Source: CALMFQ01 sp964495595
Lineage (GTDB): Bacteria; Pseudomonadota; Gammaproteobacteria; Burkholderiales; SCOH01
DNA: 6,820 nucleotides
Reading direction: 5' to 3'
Assembly: GCA_964495595.1 (NCBI GenBank)
Contig: CAZBWH010000112.1
Span: forward strand, 1 to 6,820
Part shown: piece by piece, positions 1 to 6,820 of the stretch
How the letters are laid out: each line of letters opens with the position of its first letter
Position numbering within the stretch: the first letter of the stretch is position 1
Program-made: the position numbers and the translations under genes
Notes under the pieces: generated by a model
Told to the model about the DNA's origin: nothing
Database searches by the model: none
Seen by the model: only the letters and a program-made list of their open reading frames with translations

Positions 1-2
1 TG

Positions 3-848
3 CCGCTGGCCGAAGTCAAAAGCCTGCTGTTCGGCCATTCGCTGGTCAGCCTGCCGTTCTGCGTCTATGCCGGCATCGCCGCCGTGTCGGAGCGTGCCCA
101 TGCCGCGCTGGATCAGGCGGCACAGGCTCTGGCGGCGAAGCTGAAAGTCGAACATCTCGAATATCGCTGCCTCGAAGCGCGCCATCCGGACTGGGCGCAC
201 AAGGAGCTGTACGTCACCTTCCGCAAGGAAATCCTGCCCGACGTCGAAGCCAATATGCTGGCGATTCCGCGCAAGCAGCGGGCGATGGTGCGCAAGGCGA
301 TCAAGCTCGGTCTCGAAGGCCGGCTGGACGATGACGTCGAACACTTCTTCCAGGCTTATTCGACCAGCGTGCATCGCCTCGGCACCCCGGTATTCGCCAA
401 GAAATATTTCCGCATCCTGCGCGAAGTGTTCGGCAAGGATTGCGAAGTGCTGACCATTACACGTGGCGACGATCTGGTCGCCAGTGTGCTGAGTTTCTAC
501 TTCCGCGACGAAGTGCTGCCATATTACGGCGGCGGTACCGATCTGGCGCGCGAAACCGCCGGCAACGATTTCATGTACTGGGATCTGCTACGGCGAGCCT
601 GCGAGCGAGGGCTGAAAACCTTCGATTTCGGCCGCAGCAAACTGGGCACCGGCGCCTACGATTTCAAGAAGAACTGGGGCTTCGAGCCGACTCCGCTGCC
701 CTACGAATACCAGCTGGTGACGGCCACGGCACTGCCGGACCACAACCCGCTCAACCCCAAATACCAGCGTTTCATCCAGATGTGGCAACGTATGCCGCTG
801 TGGCTGGCCAATACCATCGGTCCGCATATCGTCAGGAATCTGGGGTAA
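3..848 (+). CDS. FemAB family XrtA/PEP-CTERM system-associated protein (5' end outside window)
   Basis: The frame is open from base 3 to the TAA at 846-848 and gives 281 residues. A GTG at 84 could be called as a start, but the codons before it (PLAEVKSLLFGHSLVSLPF) read as protein typical of this family, so the real start lies upstream. Full-length members run to roughly 330-345 residues by recollection, so about 60 are missing. The C-terminal half is a GNAT-fold FemAB-like acyltransferase domain. Its recognisable blocks are YYGGGT (from base 522) and DFGRSKLGTGAYDFKKNWGF (from about base 619), followed by PLPYEYQL. Classical FemAB proteins transfer amino acids from aminoacyl-tRNA to peptidoglycan precursors. 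The members in exosortase A loci (TIGR03019 type) have no proven substrate; modification of the exopolysaccharide or its lipid-linked precursor is an inference. No signal peptide or membrane segment is seen in the visible part, so it is probably cytoplasmic. The next gene begins 3 bases after the stop. Confidence 0.9.
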   Translation, partial: PLAEVKSLLFGHSLVSLPFCVYAGIAAVSERAHAALDQAAQALAAKLKVEHLEYRCLEARHPDWAHKELYVTFRKEILPDVEANMLAIPRKQRAMVRKAIKLGLEGRLDDDVEHFFQAYSTSVHRLGTPVFAKKYFRILREVFGKDCEVLTITRGDDLVASVLSFYFRDEVLPYYGGGTDLARETAGNDFMYWDLLRRACERGLKTFDFGRSKLGTGAYDFKKNWGFEPTPLPYEYQLVTATALPDHNPLNPKYQRFIQMWQRMPLWLANTIGPHIVRNLG

Positions 849-851
849 GAC

Positions 852-2097
852 TTGGAAAAACTGCTGCTGCTGGTGCACCGGATTCCGTTTCCGCCGAACA
901 AGGGCGACAAGGTGCGCTCCTACCATCTGCTGAAATACCTGGCCGAACACTACCGGGTTTTTCTCGGTACCTTTGTCGACGACCCGGACGACTGGCAACA
1001 CGTCGACAAGCTGCGAGCCATGTGTGCCGACTGCCGCGTCGAGGCGCTCGATCCGCGGCTGGGCAAACTCAAGAGCCTGACCGGCATGTTGACCGGCGAA
1101 GCGCTGTCGCTGCCGTTCTACCGCAATGCCGGCATGCAGCGCTGGGTCGATGACACGCTGCGCACACAGGGTATCGACAAGGCGCTGGTGTTTTCATCGC
1201 AAATGGCGCAATACCTGCGCCGCCATCCGCACCTGACGCGGATCGCCGATTTCGTCGATATCGACTCGGACAAATGGGCGCAATACGCACAGGCCAAACC
1301 CTGGCCCGTGTCCTGGATCTACGGTCGCGAAGCGGACAAACTCCGGCAGTTCGAATGCGCGGTATCGCGTGAATTCCAGGCCACTACCTTCGTCTCGGTG
1401 GCCGAGGCGCGTGATTACCGCAAGTTGTCGGGGCTCGGGCCGGACAAGGTGACCCACGTCAACAACGGCGTGGATGCCGCGTATTTCGACCCGGCGCAGC
1501 CGTACGACAACTTCCTCAACGCCGCGTTCCAGGACATCACCGNNNNNNNNNNCGGTGGTGGTGTTCACCGGCGCAATGGACTACTGGCCCAATATCGATG
1601 CCGTCGAATGGTTCGTGCGTGAAACCCTGTCCTTGCTGCAGCGCCAGCATGCCGGGCTGCGGTTTTACATCGCCGGTGCCCGGCCTGCCGAGCAGGTCAA
1701 GGCGCTGGCGAATGTTCCAGGTGTGTTTGTCACCGGCGCGGTGCCCGATATGCGCCCTTATCTGCGCTTTGCCGATGTGTCGGTTGCGCCGCTGCGGATT
1801 GCCCGCGGCGTCCAGAACAAGGTGCTGGAAGCGATGGCGATGGCCCGGCCGGTGGTGGCATCGCCGCAGGCGGCCGAAGGCATCGATGCCGAAGCCGGCC
1901 GCCATTTTCTGGTGGCCGATGCGCCGGCCGAGTTTGCCGCTGCAGTCGGCCGTCTGCTGGCCGGTGATGCGGCAATGGGCACCTCGGCGCGTCAGTGTGT
2001 GCTGGAACGTTACGACTGGCAGAAAAACCTGGCGCTGTTCGAGCAGATTTTTTCCGCCGCCAATCAGGCGGTGCCTTCGATGAACCCTTCCCGATAA
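852..2097 (+). CDS. XrtA/PEP-CTERM system-associated sugar transferase, TIGR03087 type, GT4-like (interrupted by 10-N gap)
   Basis: This is a predicted cytoplasmic GT-B glycosyltransferase for exopolysaccharide repeat-unit assembly; donor and acceptor are unknown. The N-terminal domain opens with LVHRIPFPPNKGDKVRSYHL, the signature of this exosortase-associated family. The linker VNNGVDAAYFDP is followed by the C-terminal domain start VVVFTGAMDYWPNIDAVEWF. The donor-site motif is ARGVQNKVLEAMAMARPVV, where Glu (bases 1828-1830) is the second Glu of the GT4 E-x7-E pattern. The first Glu position holds Arg (1804-1806), which I believe is usual for this subfamily. Bases 852-1542 encode 230 residues and 1555-2097 encode 180. 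The 10 Ns between them shift the frame from phase 0 to phase 1, so the two halves can be miscalled as two genes. With no bases missing the protein would be 411 residues, about normal for the family. The start is TTG at 852. An in-frame TAA at 846-848 excludes an earlier start, and homologs begin at this point. A weak GGGG at 842-845 is the only Shine-Dalgarno-like sequence, so coupling to the upstream gene is likely. Confidence 0.9.
1543..1552. other. Assembly gap of 10 N inside the TIGR03087-type transferase gene
   Basis: There are ten undetermined bases. The left flank ends one base into a codon (g at 1542). The right flank resumes with the last two bases of a codon (cg at 1553-1554) before three Val codons. 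The true missing length must therefore be a multiple of three, with zero allowed (gcg, Ala). The flanks CATCACCG and CGGTGGTG are near-perfect inverse complements (7 of 8 positions). Confidence 0.97.
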
Positions 2098-2109
2098 TCC
2101 TGCCGCCAG

Positions 2110-3636
2110 ATGACGATTCCCGCCGCTCCTCTGCCTTCGATGGTTGCCGTTGCGCCTGCCTGGCGCCGTCTGTTGCCGCTGACCGGCCTGCTGTTGCTGG
2201 TGCTGCTAGGCGCCTACTGGTCGACCGCCCATTCGCTGGTGGCGATCTGGTACCGCTCGGAAACCTTCGCTCACGGCTTCGTGATCGCGCCGATATCGCT
2301 GTGGCTGATCTGGCGTATCCGTAATCGCCTGCTGGCGCTGCCGCCCCAGCCGGGGTCGATCGGGCTGCTGTTGCTGCTCGGTTTCAGCCTGTTGTGGGTG
2401 CTGGCGCAGCTGGCCGAAGTCGGCGTGGTGGCGCAGTTCGCGCTGGTCGCGATGCTGCCGGCGACGGTCTGGGCATTGCTCGGCAACCGGGTGACGGCGG
2501 CGATGGCGTTTCCGCTGCTGTATCTGCTGCTGATGGTGCCGGCCGGCGAAGTGTTGTTGCTGCCGCTGATGAATTTCACCGCCGATTTCACCGTTGCGGC
2601 GTTACGCCTGACCGGCATCCCGGTGTACCGCGAGGGGCTGTGGTTCATGATCCCGTCCGGCAGCTGGTCGGTGGTCGAAGCCTGCAGCGGCCTGCGTTAC
2701 CTGATTGCGTCCGGCACCCTCGGACTGCTGTATGCCTACCTGACCTACCAGTCGTTCACCAAACGTGCCGTTTTCATTATCGCCTCGCTGCTGGTGCCGA
2801 TTCTGGCCAATGGCATCCGCGCCTACATCATTGTCATGCTGGGCCACCTGTCCGGAATGAAGCTGGCGGTAGGGGTCGATCACCTGATCTACGGCTGGGT
2901 ATTTTTCGGCATCGTGATGCTGGCGCTGTTCTGGGGCGGCTCCTACTGGCGCGACCCCGATCCCTTGCCCGACGGGGCTGAGACAGCCTCGACGTTGCCT
3001 GCCTATCCGTTGCCGTGGATCGTTTGGCCGGTGCTGGCACTGCTGGCTGGCCCGGTGTTGTTCTGGGGGCTGTCGCAGCCATACCGTGGTCCGGCGCCGG
3101 CCTTGCAGCTGAAGGCGGTGCCTCAATGGTCGCTCACACAGGCTGCGCCGGACGATCCTCGCCCCGATTTTGGCCGGCCTGCCGCACAAGCCAGGCAGGG
3201 TTGGCGCAACGGCGAAGGTCGCGTAGGCACCTATGTGGCACTGTTTGCCGGCGCTGCCGGTGAAAGCAGGCTGGTTAGCAGCGGTAACCGGCTGTTCGAT
3301 ACCGGGTCGCCCGCCTGGCAATTGCTGGAGCAGTCGATCGCGGACTCTCCGGTGGGACAGGTACGCCAGAGTGTCGTGCGTGGCCCGACCGGAAAATGGT
3401 TGTTGCAGCAGTGTTACCTGATCGATGGTGAGCGAGTGGTCAGCGATTATCGTGCCAAATGGCTGCAGCTGCGCTCGCGCCTGCTTGGCAGCCATGGTGC
3501 GGGCGCTGCACTGGTGGTGTATGTGCCTTACGACGAGGTCGGGCATTCGGTGCGGCAGATCGACCTGTTCTGGCGCGAACAGTATCCGTCACTGGCCGCC
3601 GCGGTTTCTGCCAGTCTGCCAGGTCTTTCACGATGA
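2110..3636 (+). CDS. xrtA: Exosortase A with fused C-terminal EpsI-like domain
   Basis: This 508-residue protein is the multi-spanning inner-membrane cysteine protease/transpeptidase-like enzyme that recognises PEP-CTERM sorting signals and processes those proteins at the periplasmic face. Residues 1-280 are the exosortase core, with strongly hydrophobic segments near 21-38, 52-70, 83-101, 103-123, 128-155, 195-213, 218-243 and 258-277. The proposed catalytic residues are all present: Cys192 in VEACSGLRYL, Arg237 in ILANGIRAYI and His258 in GVDHLIYGW. A further membrane segment at about 302-321 leads into a periplasmic EpsI-like (DUF3485-type) region at about 330-505, recognised by the blocks GTYVALFAG, LVSSGNRLFD and ALVVYVPYDE. 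EpsI is often a separate gene; here it is fused, a known arrangement for exosortase A. ATG 2110 is the first start after the preceding gene's in-frame TAA (2095-2097), 12 bases upstream. No convincing Shine-Dalgarno sequence is seen, so reinitiation is likely. A second ATG at 2140 (residue 11) is a possible alternative. The stop overlaps the next gene in ATGA. Confidence 0.95.
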   Translation: MTIPAAPLPSMVAVAPAWRRLLPLTGLLLLVLLGAYWSTAHSLVAIWYRSETFAHGFVIAPISLWLIWRIRNRLLALPPQPGSIGLLLLLGFSLLWVLAQLAEVGVVAQFALVAMLPATVWALLGNRVTAAMAFPLLYLLLMVPAGEVLLLPLMNFTADFTVAALRLTGIPVYREGLWFMIPSGSWSVVEACSGLRYLIASGTLGLLYAYLTYQSFTKRAVFIIASLLVPILANGIRAYIIVMLGHLSGMKLAVGVDHLIYGWVFFGIVMLALFWGGSYWRDPDPLPDGAETASTLPAYPLPWIVWPVLALLAGPVLFWGLSQPYRGPAPALQLKAVPQWSLTQAAPDDPRPDFGRPAAQARQGWRNGEGRVGTYVALFAGAAGESRLVSSGNRLFDTGSPAWQLLEQSIADSPVGQVRQSVVRGPTGKWLLQQCYLIDGERVVSDYRAKWLQLRSRLLGSHGAGAALVVYVPYDEVGHSVRQIDLFWREQYPSLAAAVSASLPGLSR

Positions 3637-4939
3637 CGACTGCCATGCGGCGGGAGCCCATGCCGACCCCGCGGCCGCTGATTGCCCACATCATCCATAA
3701 GCTCGATTACGGCGGGCTGGAGAACGGAGTGGTCAATCTGATCAACCGGATGCCGGCGGAGGACTGGCGTCATTGCATCATTTGCATGACCGATTTCACC
3801 GACTTCCGCAAACGTATCCAGCGGCCGGATGTCGAGGTGATTGCTTTGCACAAACCCGAAGGCAAGGCATGGGGAACTTATGCCCGACTGTGGCGCGAAT
3901 TGCGCCGGCTGCGCCCGGATATCGTGCACACACGCAATCTCGCCGCACTCGAAGGTCAGGTTCCGGCCTTTCTGGCCGGCATCGGTGGCCGGGTGCATAG
4001 CGAACATGGCTGGGATGTCGGGGATCTGGATGGCAGCAATCCCAAGCCCCGCCTGCTGCGCCGCCTGGTCCGGCCTTTCGTGCGCCAGTACATCGNNNNN
4101 NNNNNNNNNNNNNNNNNNNNNNNNNNNNNNNNNNNNNNNNNNNNNNNNNNNNNNNNNNNNNNNNNNNNNNNNNNNNNNNNNNNNNNNNNNNNNNNCCCAA
4201 GCCCCGCCTGCTGCGCCGCCTGGTCCGGCCTTTCGTGCGCCAGTACATCGCCCTGTCGCGCGATATCGAGCGTTATCTGCGCAAAGCCGTCGGCGTCAGG
4301 CCTGATCGCCTGAGCCAGGTTTACAACGGCGTCGACGATTCCCGGTTCAGCCTGCAGGGCGAAACGGCACTTACCCCGTGGACGGGGCACGAAGTGTTCG
4401 TATTCGGCACGGTGGGGCGGGCGCAGGCAGTCAAGGATCAGCTAACCCTGGTCAGGGCGTTTGCCGCGCTGATCAGCCATTTTCCGCAGGCGCGGCAGAA
4501 CGCCCGGCTGGTGATTATCGGCGATGGCCCGTTGCTGCCGCGACTGCAGGAGCTGGTGGAGCAGACCGGCCTTGGTGATCTAGTATGGCTGCCGGGCAGT
4601 CGCGACGACATACCGGCTTTGATGCGGGCGATGGATGTGTTTGTGCTGCCTTCCTTGTCGGAAGGCATTTCCAATACCATCCTCGAAGCCATGGCCAGCG
4701 GGCTGCCAGTGGTGGCAACGGCAGTAGGCGGCAATCCGGAGCTGGTTGAGGCCGGCACGAGCGGCGCACTGGTGCCGGCGGGCGATGCGGCGCAACTGGC
4801 CGACACGCTGGCGCGCTACTGGCTGGAGCCGGCGCTGGCAAGGCAGCAGGGGCAGGCGGCACGCAAGATCATTGAAACCGGCTTCAGCATGCAACGCATG
4901 GTCGACCAGTATGTGGCGGTCTACCGCAAGGCCTTGTAG
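3633..4939 (+). CDS. XrtA/PEP-CTERM system-associated glycosyltransferase, TIGR03088 type, GT4 (interrupted by 100-N false gap)
   Basis: This is a predicted cytoplasmic retaining GT4 transferase for exopolysaccharide assembly; its sugar is unknown. Merging the identical 55-base flanks of the N run removes 155 bases and joins frame phase 0 to phase 2 exactly. The result is one 383-residue protein from ATG 3633, or 374 from ATG 3660, against a usual family length near 375. The N-terminal domain has the glycine-rich start LIAHIIHKLDYGGLENGVV and HSEHGWDVGDLDGSNPK. The C-terminal domain has VYNGVDDSRF, FGTVGRAQAVKDQLTL and VIIGDGPLLPRL. The GT4 motif SEGISNTILEAMASGLPVVA carries E283 and E291 (numbered from ATG 3660) as the E-x7-E pair. 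There are three in-frame starts. ATG 3633 overlaps the xrtA stop as ATGA. ATG 3645 is intermediate. ATG 3660 has GGGAG at 3652-3656 with short spacing and fits the family N-terminus best. I give the longest form, but 3660 may be the real start. The pieces on either side of the gap are not separate genes. Confidence 0.9.
4041..4095 (+). repeat. Left copy of a 55-base exact duplicate flanking the N gap (contig-end overlap)
   Basis: These 55 bases run up to the first N and are identical, base for base, to 4196-4250. They encode PKPRLLRRLVRPFVRQYI of the glycosyltransferase. Copies that exactly abut an N run on both sides are the mark of two contigs with overlapping ends that a scaffolder failed to merge, not of a biological repeat. 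Confidence 0.95.
4096..4195. other. 100-N scaffold gap, probably of no real length
   Basis: There are exactly 100 Ns, the conventional filler for a gap of unknown size. Both sides carry the same 55 bases, so the true junction is an overlap and no sequence appears to be missing. Removing the Ns and one copy restores the coding frame. Confidence 0.95.
4196..4250 (+). repeat. Right copy of the 55-base duplicate flanking the N gap
   Basis: Identical to 4041-4095 and starting at the first base after the Ns. Read in phase 2 it gives the same peptide and continues as ALSRDIERYLRKA, the normal continuation of the transferase. It should be collapsed onto the left copy. Confidence 0.95.
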
Positions 4940-4961
4940 CCGAAGCAATCTGCGAACAATT

Positions 4962-4975
4962 TTCAGGATTCAGGA
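4962..4975 (+). promoter_or_regulatory. Ribosome binding site of the amidotransferase gene, in a tandem TTCAGGA repeat
   Basis: The heptamer TTCAGGA occurs twice back to back (4962-4968 and 4969-4975) in the 41-base spacer before ATG 4981. The second AGGA (4972-4975), followed by AAA, lies 5 bases from the start codon and is the best Shine-Dalgarno sequence in the window. The spacer shows no hairpin or T-run that would suggest a terminator, so the gene is likely co-transcribed with those upstream but translated from its own site. Confidence 0.6.
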
Positions 4976-4980
4976 AAACC

Positions 4981-6820
4981 ATGTGCGGCATCGTTGGCTT
5001 ATTTGATTTGCGCGGCAAGCGGGATTTCGACCGCGCGCTGCTGTCGCGGCTGAACGACAGCCAGTTCCACCGCGGCCCGGATGAAGGCGGGCTGCATCTG
5101 GAGCCGGGCGTCGGCTTTGGCCATCGCCGGCTGTCGATCATCGATCTGTCGAGCGGCCAGCAGCCGCTGTTCAACGAAGACGGCTCGGTGGTGGTGATTT
5201 TCAACGGCGAAATCTACAACTTCCAGGAGCTGGTGCCGGAGCTGACCGCCAAGGGCCACACTTTCCGCACTCATTCCGATACCGAAGTCATCGTGCATGC
5301 CTGGGAGGAATGGGGCGAAGCCTGCGTCGAGCGCTTTCGTGGCATGTTCGCGTTTGCCTTGTGGGATCGCAATCAGGAAACCCTGTTCATCGCGCGCGAT
5401 CGGTTTGGCGTCAAGCCGTTGTTTTACGCGGAACTGGCTGATGGCACACTGATTTTCGGCTCCGAGCTGAAAGCGCTGACCGCGCATCCGCAATTCCAGC
5501 GCAAGCTCGATCCGCTGGCGGTGGAGGAATATTTCGCGTTTGGCTACATTGCCGAGCCGCGCAGCATTTACCAGAACTGCTTCAAGCTCAATCCTGGCCA
5601 TACACTCACCATCAAGCGCGGCCAGCCTTTGCCGCAGCAGCGCCAATACTGGGACATGCCGTTCAAGTCGGTCGGCCGTATCAGCGAACAGGAGGCACAG
5701 GAAGAGCTGGTGCGCCGGCTGCGCGATGCGGTGAAAATCCGCATGCTGGCCGAAGTGCCGCTGGGCGCGTTCCTGTCCGGTGGGGTTGACTCCAGCGCCG
5801 TGGTGGCAATGATGGCGCAAGCGTCGGACGAACCGGTGAATACCTGCTCGATTTCGTTCGGCGATCCCAAATTCAACGAGTCGGCTTTCGCGCAGCAGGT
5901 GGCTGACCGCTATCACACCCGACATCAGGTCGAACAGGTCGAGCCGGACGATTTCCCGCTGATCGACAAGCTGGCCGGCATGTACGATGAACCCTATGCC
6001 GATAGCTCGGCACTGCCGACTTTCCGCGTCTGCGAACTGGCGCGCAAGCGGGTGACGGTGGCGCTGTCGGGAGATGGTGGCGACGAGAATATTGCCGGCT
6101 ATCGCCGTTATCGCATGCACCTGATGGAAGAAAAACTGCGCGAGCGCCTGCCGCTGGGCATGCGCCGCGCCCTGTTCGGCTCGCTGGGGCGCATTTACCC
6201 GAAAGCCGACTGGGCTCCGCGGGTGTTCCGCGCCAAATCGACGTTCGAGTCGCTGGCACGTGATTCCGTTGAGGCGTACTTCCACAGCATCTCGATTTTC
6301 CGCGATTCGATGCGTCGCAGCCTGTTTTCCCCCCAGTTCCGCCAGCAGCTGAACGGCTACCATGCCGTCGAAGTGATGCGCCGCCATGCCGCCAATTCAC
6401 CGACCGATCATCCCTTGTCGCTGATTCAGTATCTGGACATGAAAACCTATCTGGTCGGCGATATTCTCACCAAGGTTGACCGCGCCTCGATGGCAACCTC
6501 GCTGGAAGTGCGGGAACCGCTGCTGGATCATCCGACCATGGAATGGATATCCGGCTTGCCGCCAGAGCTGAAGTTGCGTAGTGGCGAGGGTAAATACATT
6601 TTCAAGAAGGCAATGGAACCATACCTGCCGCACGATATCCTGTATCGGCCGAAGCAGGGCTTCGGCGTACCGCTGGCCGGATGGTTCCGCGGGCCGTTGC
6701 GCGAGCGGGTGCGCAATGCGGTGCTAGGGCCGACGCTGGCAGCCACCGGCATGTTCAACCAGCGCTATCTGCAGGAGCTGGTCGAGCATCACCAATCCGG
6801 CTTGCGCGACTACAGCGCGC
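4981..6820 (+). CDS. XrtA/PEP-CTERM system-associated amidotransferase, AsnB-like, TIGR03108 type (3' end outside window)
   Basis: This is a glutamine-dependent, asparagine-synthase-like amidotransferase, open for 613 codons to the window end. Family members are about 630 residues, so only about 20 are missing. The N-terminal class II glutaminase domain (about 2-200) has the nucleophile Cys2 directly after the start Met, which fixes the start. It also has RGPD (31-34), GHRRLSIIDLS (48-57), the glutamine-binding NGEIYN (75-80), SDTE (99-102) and ARDRFGVKPLFY (138-149). The C-terminal ATP-pyrophosphatase domain has the P-loop SGGVDSS (266-272), SGDGGDENIAGYRRY (from 363) and VDRASMATSLEVREPLLDH. 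All expected catalytic motifs are intact. It hydrolyses glutamine and channels ammonia to an ATP-activated carboxylate. The acceptor in exosortase loci is unknown; it is probably not free aspartate but a uronic acid or amino-acid substituent of the exopolysaccharide (inference). It was matched to the XrtA-associated type by sequence resemblance and by position just after the TIGR03088-type transferase. Confidence 0.93.
   Translation, partial: MCGIVGLFDLRGKRDFDRALLSRLNDSQFHRGPDEGGLHLEPGVGFGHRRLSIIDLSSGQQPLFNEDGSVVVIFNGEIYNFQELVPELTAKGHTFRTHSDTEVIVHAWEEWGEACVERFRGMFAFALWDRNQETLFIARDRFGVKPLFYAELADGTLIFGSELKALTAHPQFQRKLDPLAVEEYFAFGYIAEPRSIYQNCFKLNPGHTLTIKRGQPLPQQRQYWDMPFKSVGRISEQEAQEELVRRLRDAVKIRMLAEVPLGAFLSGGVDSSAVVAMMAQASDEPVNTCSISFGDPKFNESAFAQQVADRYHTRHQVEQVEPDDFPLIDKLAGMYDEPYADSSALPTFRVCELARKRVTVALSGDGGDENIAGYRRYRMHLMEEKLRERLPLGMRRALFGSLGRIYPKADWAPRVFRAKSTFESLARDSVEAYFHSISIFRDSMRRSLFSPQFRQQLNGYHAVEVMRRHAANSPTDHPLSLIQYLDMKTYLVGDILTKVDRASMATSLEVREPLLDHPTMEWISGLPPELKLRSGEGKYIFKKAMEPYLPHDILYRPKQGFGVPLAGWFRGPLRERVRNAVLGPTLAATGMFNQRYLQELVEHHQSGLRDYSA

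Noticed and set aside
440..1153. Plus-strand open frame of 237 codons across the FemAB/transferase boundary
   Set aside because: It is out of frame with two well-supported genes, and the Arg/Ala-rich peptide has no family features.
1474..2097. A separate gene for the C-terminal half of the TIGR03087-type transferase
   Set aside because: The part before the Ns is out-of-frame peptide. The part after is the standard second domain of the enzyme starting at 852.
2072..2142. Direct repeat of the 11-mer TGCCTTCGATG at 2072-2082 and 2132-2142 around the xrtA start
   Set aside because: It is short, lies partly in coding sequence, has no third copy or symmetry, and is plausible by chance in this base composition.
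2602..3546. Minus-strand open frame of 314 codons opposite xrtA
   Set aside because: It is antisense to the exosortase core and EpsI-like tail, has low-complexity composition and no motif, and is a shadow of the real gene.
4041..4250. A genuine direct repeat or duplicated domain within the glycosyltransferase
   Set aside because: The copies end exactly at the N boundaries and keeping both breaks the frame, so an assembly overlap explains it fully.
4235..4939. A separate short glycosyltransferase gene after the N gap
   Set aside because: Its apparent start is an internal codon of the duplicated 55 bases. Merging the overlap makes it the C-terminal domain of the gene starting at 3633.
4999..6387. 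Long minus-strand open frame of 462 codons opposite the amidotransferase
   Set aside because: It lies wholly within a gene with intact AsnB motifs. Its peptide is rich in His, Gln and Arg, with no recognisable domain, as expected for the antisense of a GC-rich gene.
1..6820. A PEP-CTERM substrate, CRISPR array, tRNA, transposon end or promoter/terminator
   Set aside because: No Pro-Glu-Pro plus hydrophobic helix plus basic tail protein was found, and no regular spaced repeats, inverted-repeat element ends or hairpin with T-run between genes.

Overview
The window is one dense run of genes on the plus strand. It is the core of the XrtA/PEP-CTERM (exosortase A) exopolysaccharide locus of a Gram-negative bacterium, most likely a betaproteobacterium. 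That taxon is inferred from the gene set, the high GC content (about 60% by eye) and GC-rich third codon positions; the sequence does not name a genus. Five protein genes are present and no RNA genes, insertion sequences or CRISPR arrays. Nothing in the window stands clearly outside the known XrtA system, so I do not claim a new system.

Layout. (1) 3-848: the C-terminal part of a FemAB-family, GNAT-fold transferase associated with XrtA; its start lies upstream of the window. (2) 852-2097: a GT4-type sugar transferase of the XrtA-associated TIGR03087 type, starting at TTG and interrupted by a 10-N gap. (3) 2110-3636: exosortase A with a fused C-terminal EpsI-like domain. (4) 3633-4939: a second GT4 transferase of the TIGR03088 type, interrupted by a 100-N gap. 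(5) 4981 to beyond the window end: an AsnB-like glutamine amidotransferase of the XrtA-associated TIGR03108 type, lacking only its extreme C-terminus. Spacings are 3, 12, -4 and 41 bases, so this is almost certainly one operon with translational coupling. No promoter or terminator is visible inside it.

How the genes work together (family knowledge plus inference). The two glycosyltransferases should add sugars to a lipid-linked exopolysaccharide repeat unit in the cytoplasm. The amidotransferase and FemAB protein probably modify a sugar or an amino-acid substituent. XrtA is the inner-membrane cysteine transpeptidase-like enzyme that processes PEP-CTERM proteins at the periplasmic face, and its EpsI-like tail sits in the periplasm. 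No PEP-CTERM substrate, Wzx/Wzy, chain-length or outer-membrane export gene is in the window.

Assembly quality. Both gaps break genes only on paper. The 100-N gap is flanked by the same 55 bases on both sides. Merging the two copies removes 155 bases and restores one open frame of 383 codons. The 10-N gap shifts the frame by one; the two coding flanks require a missing length that is a multiple of three, possibly zero. Anyone using this annotation should treat genes 2 and 4 as intact single genes.
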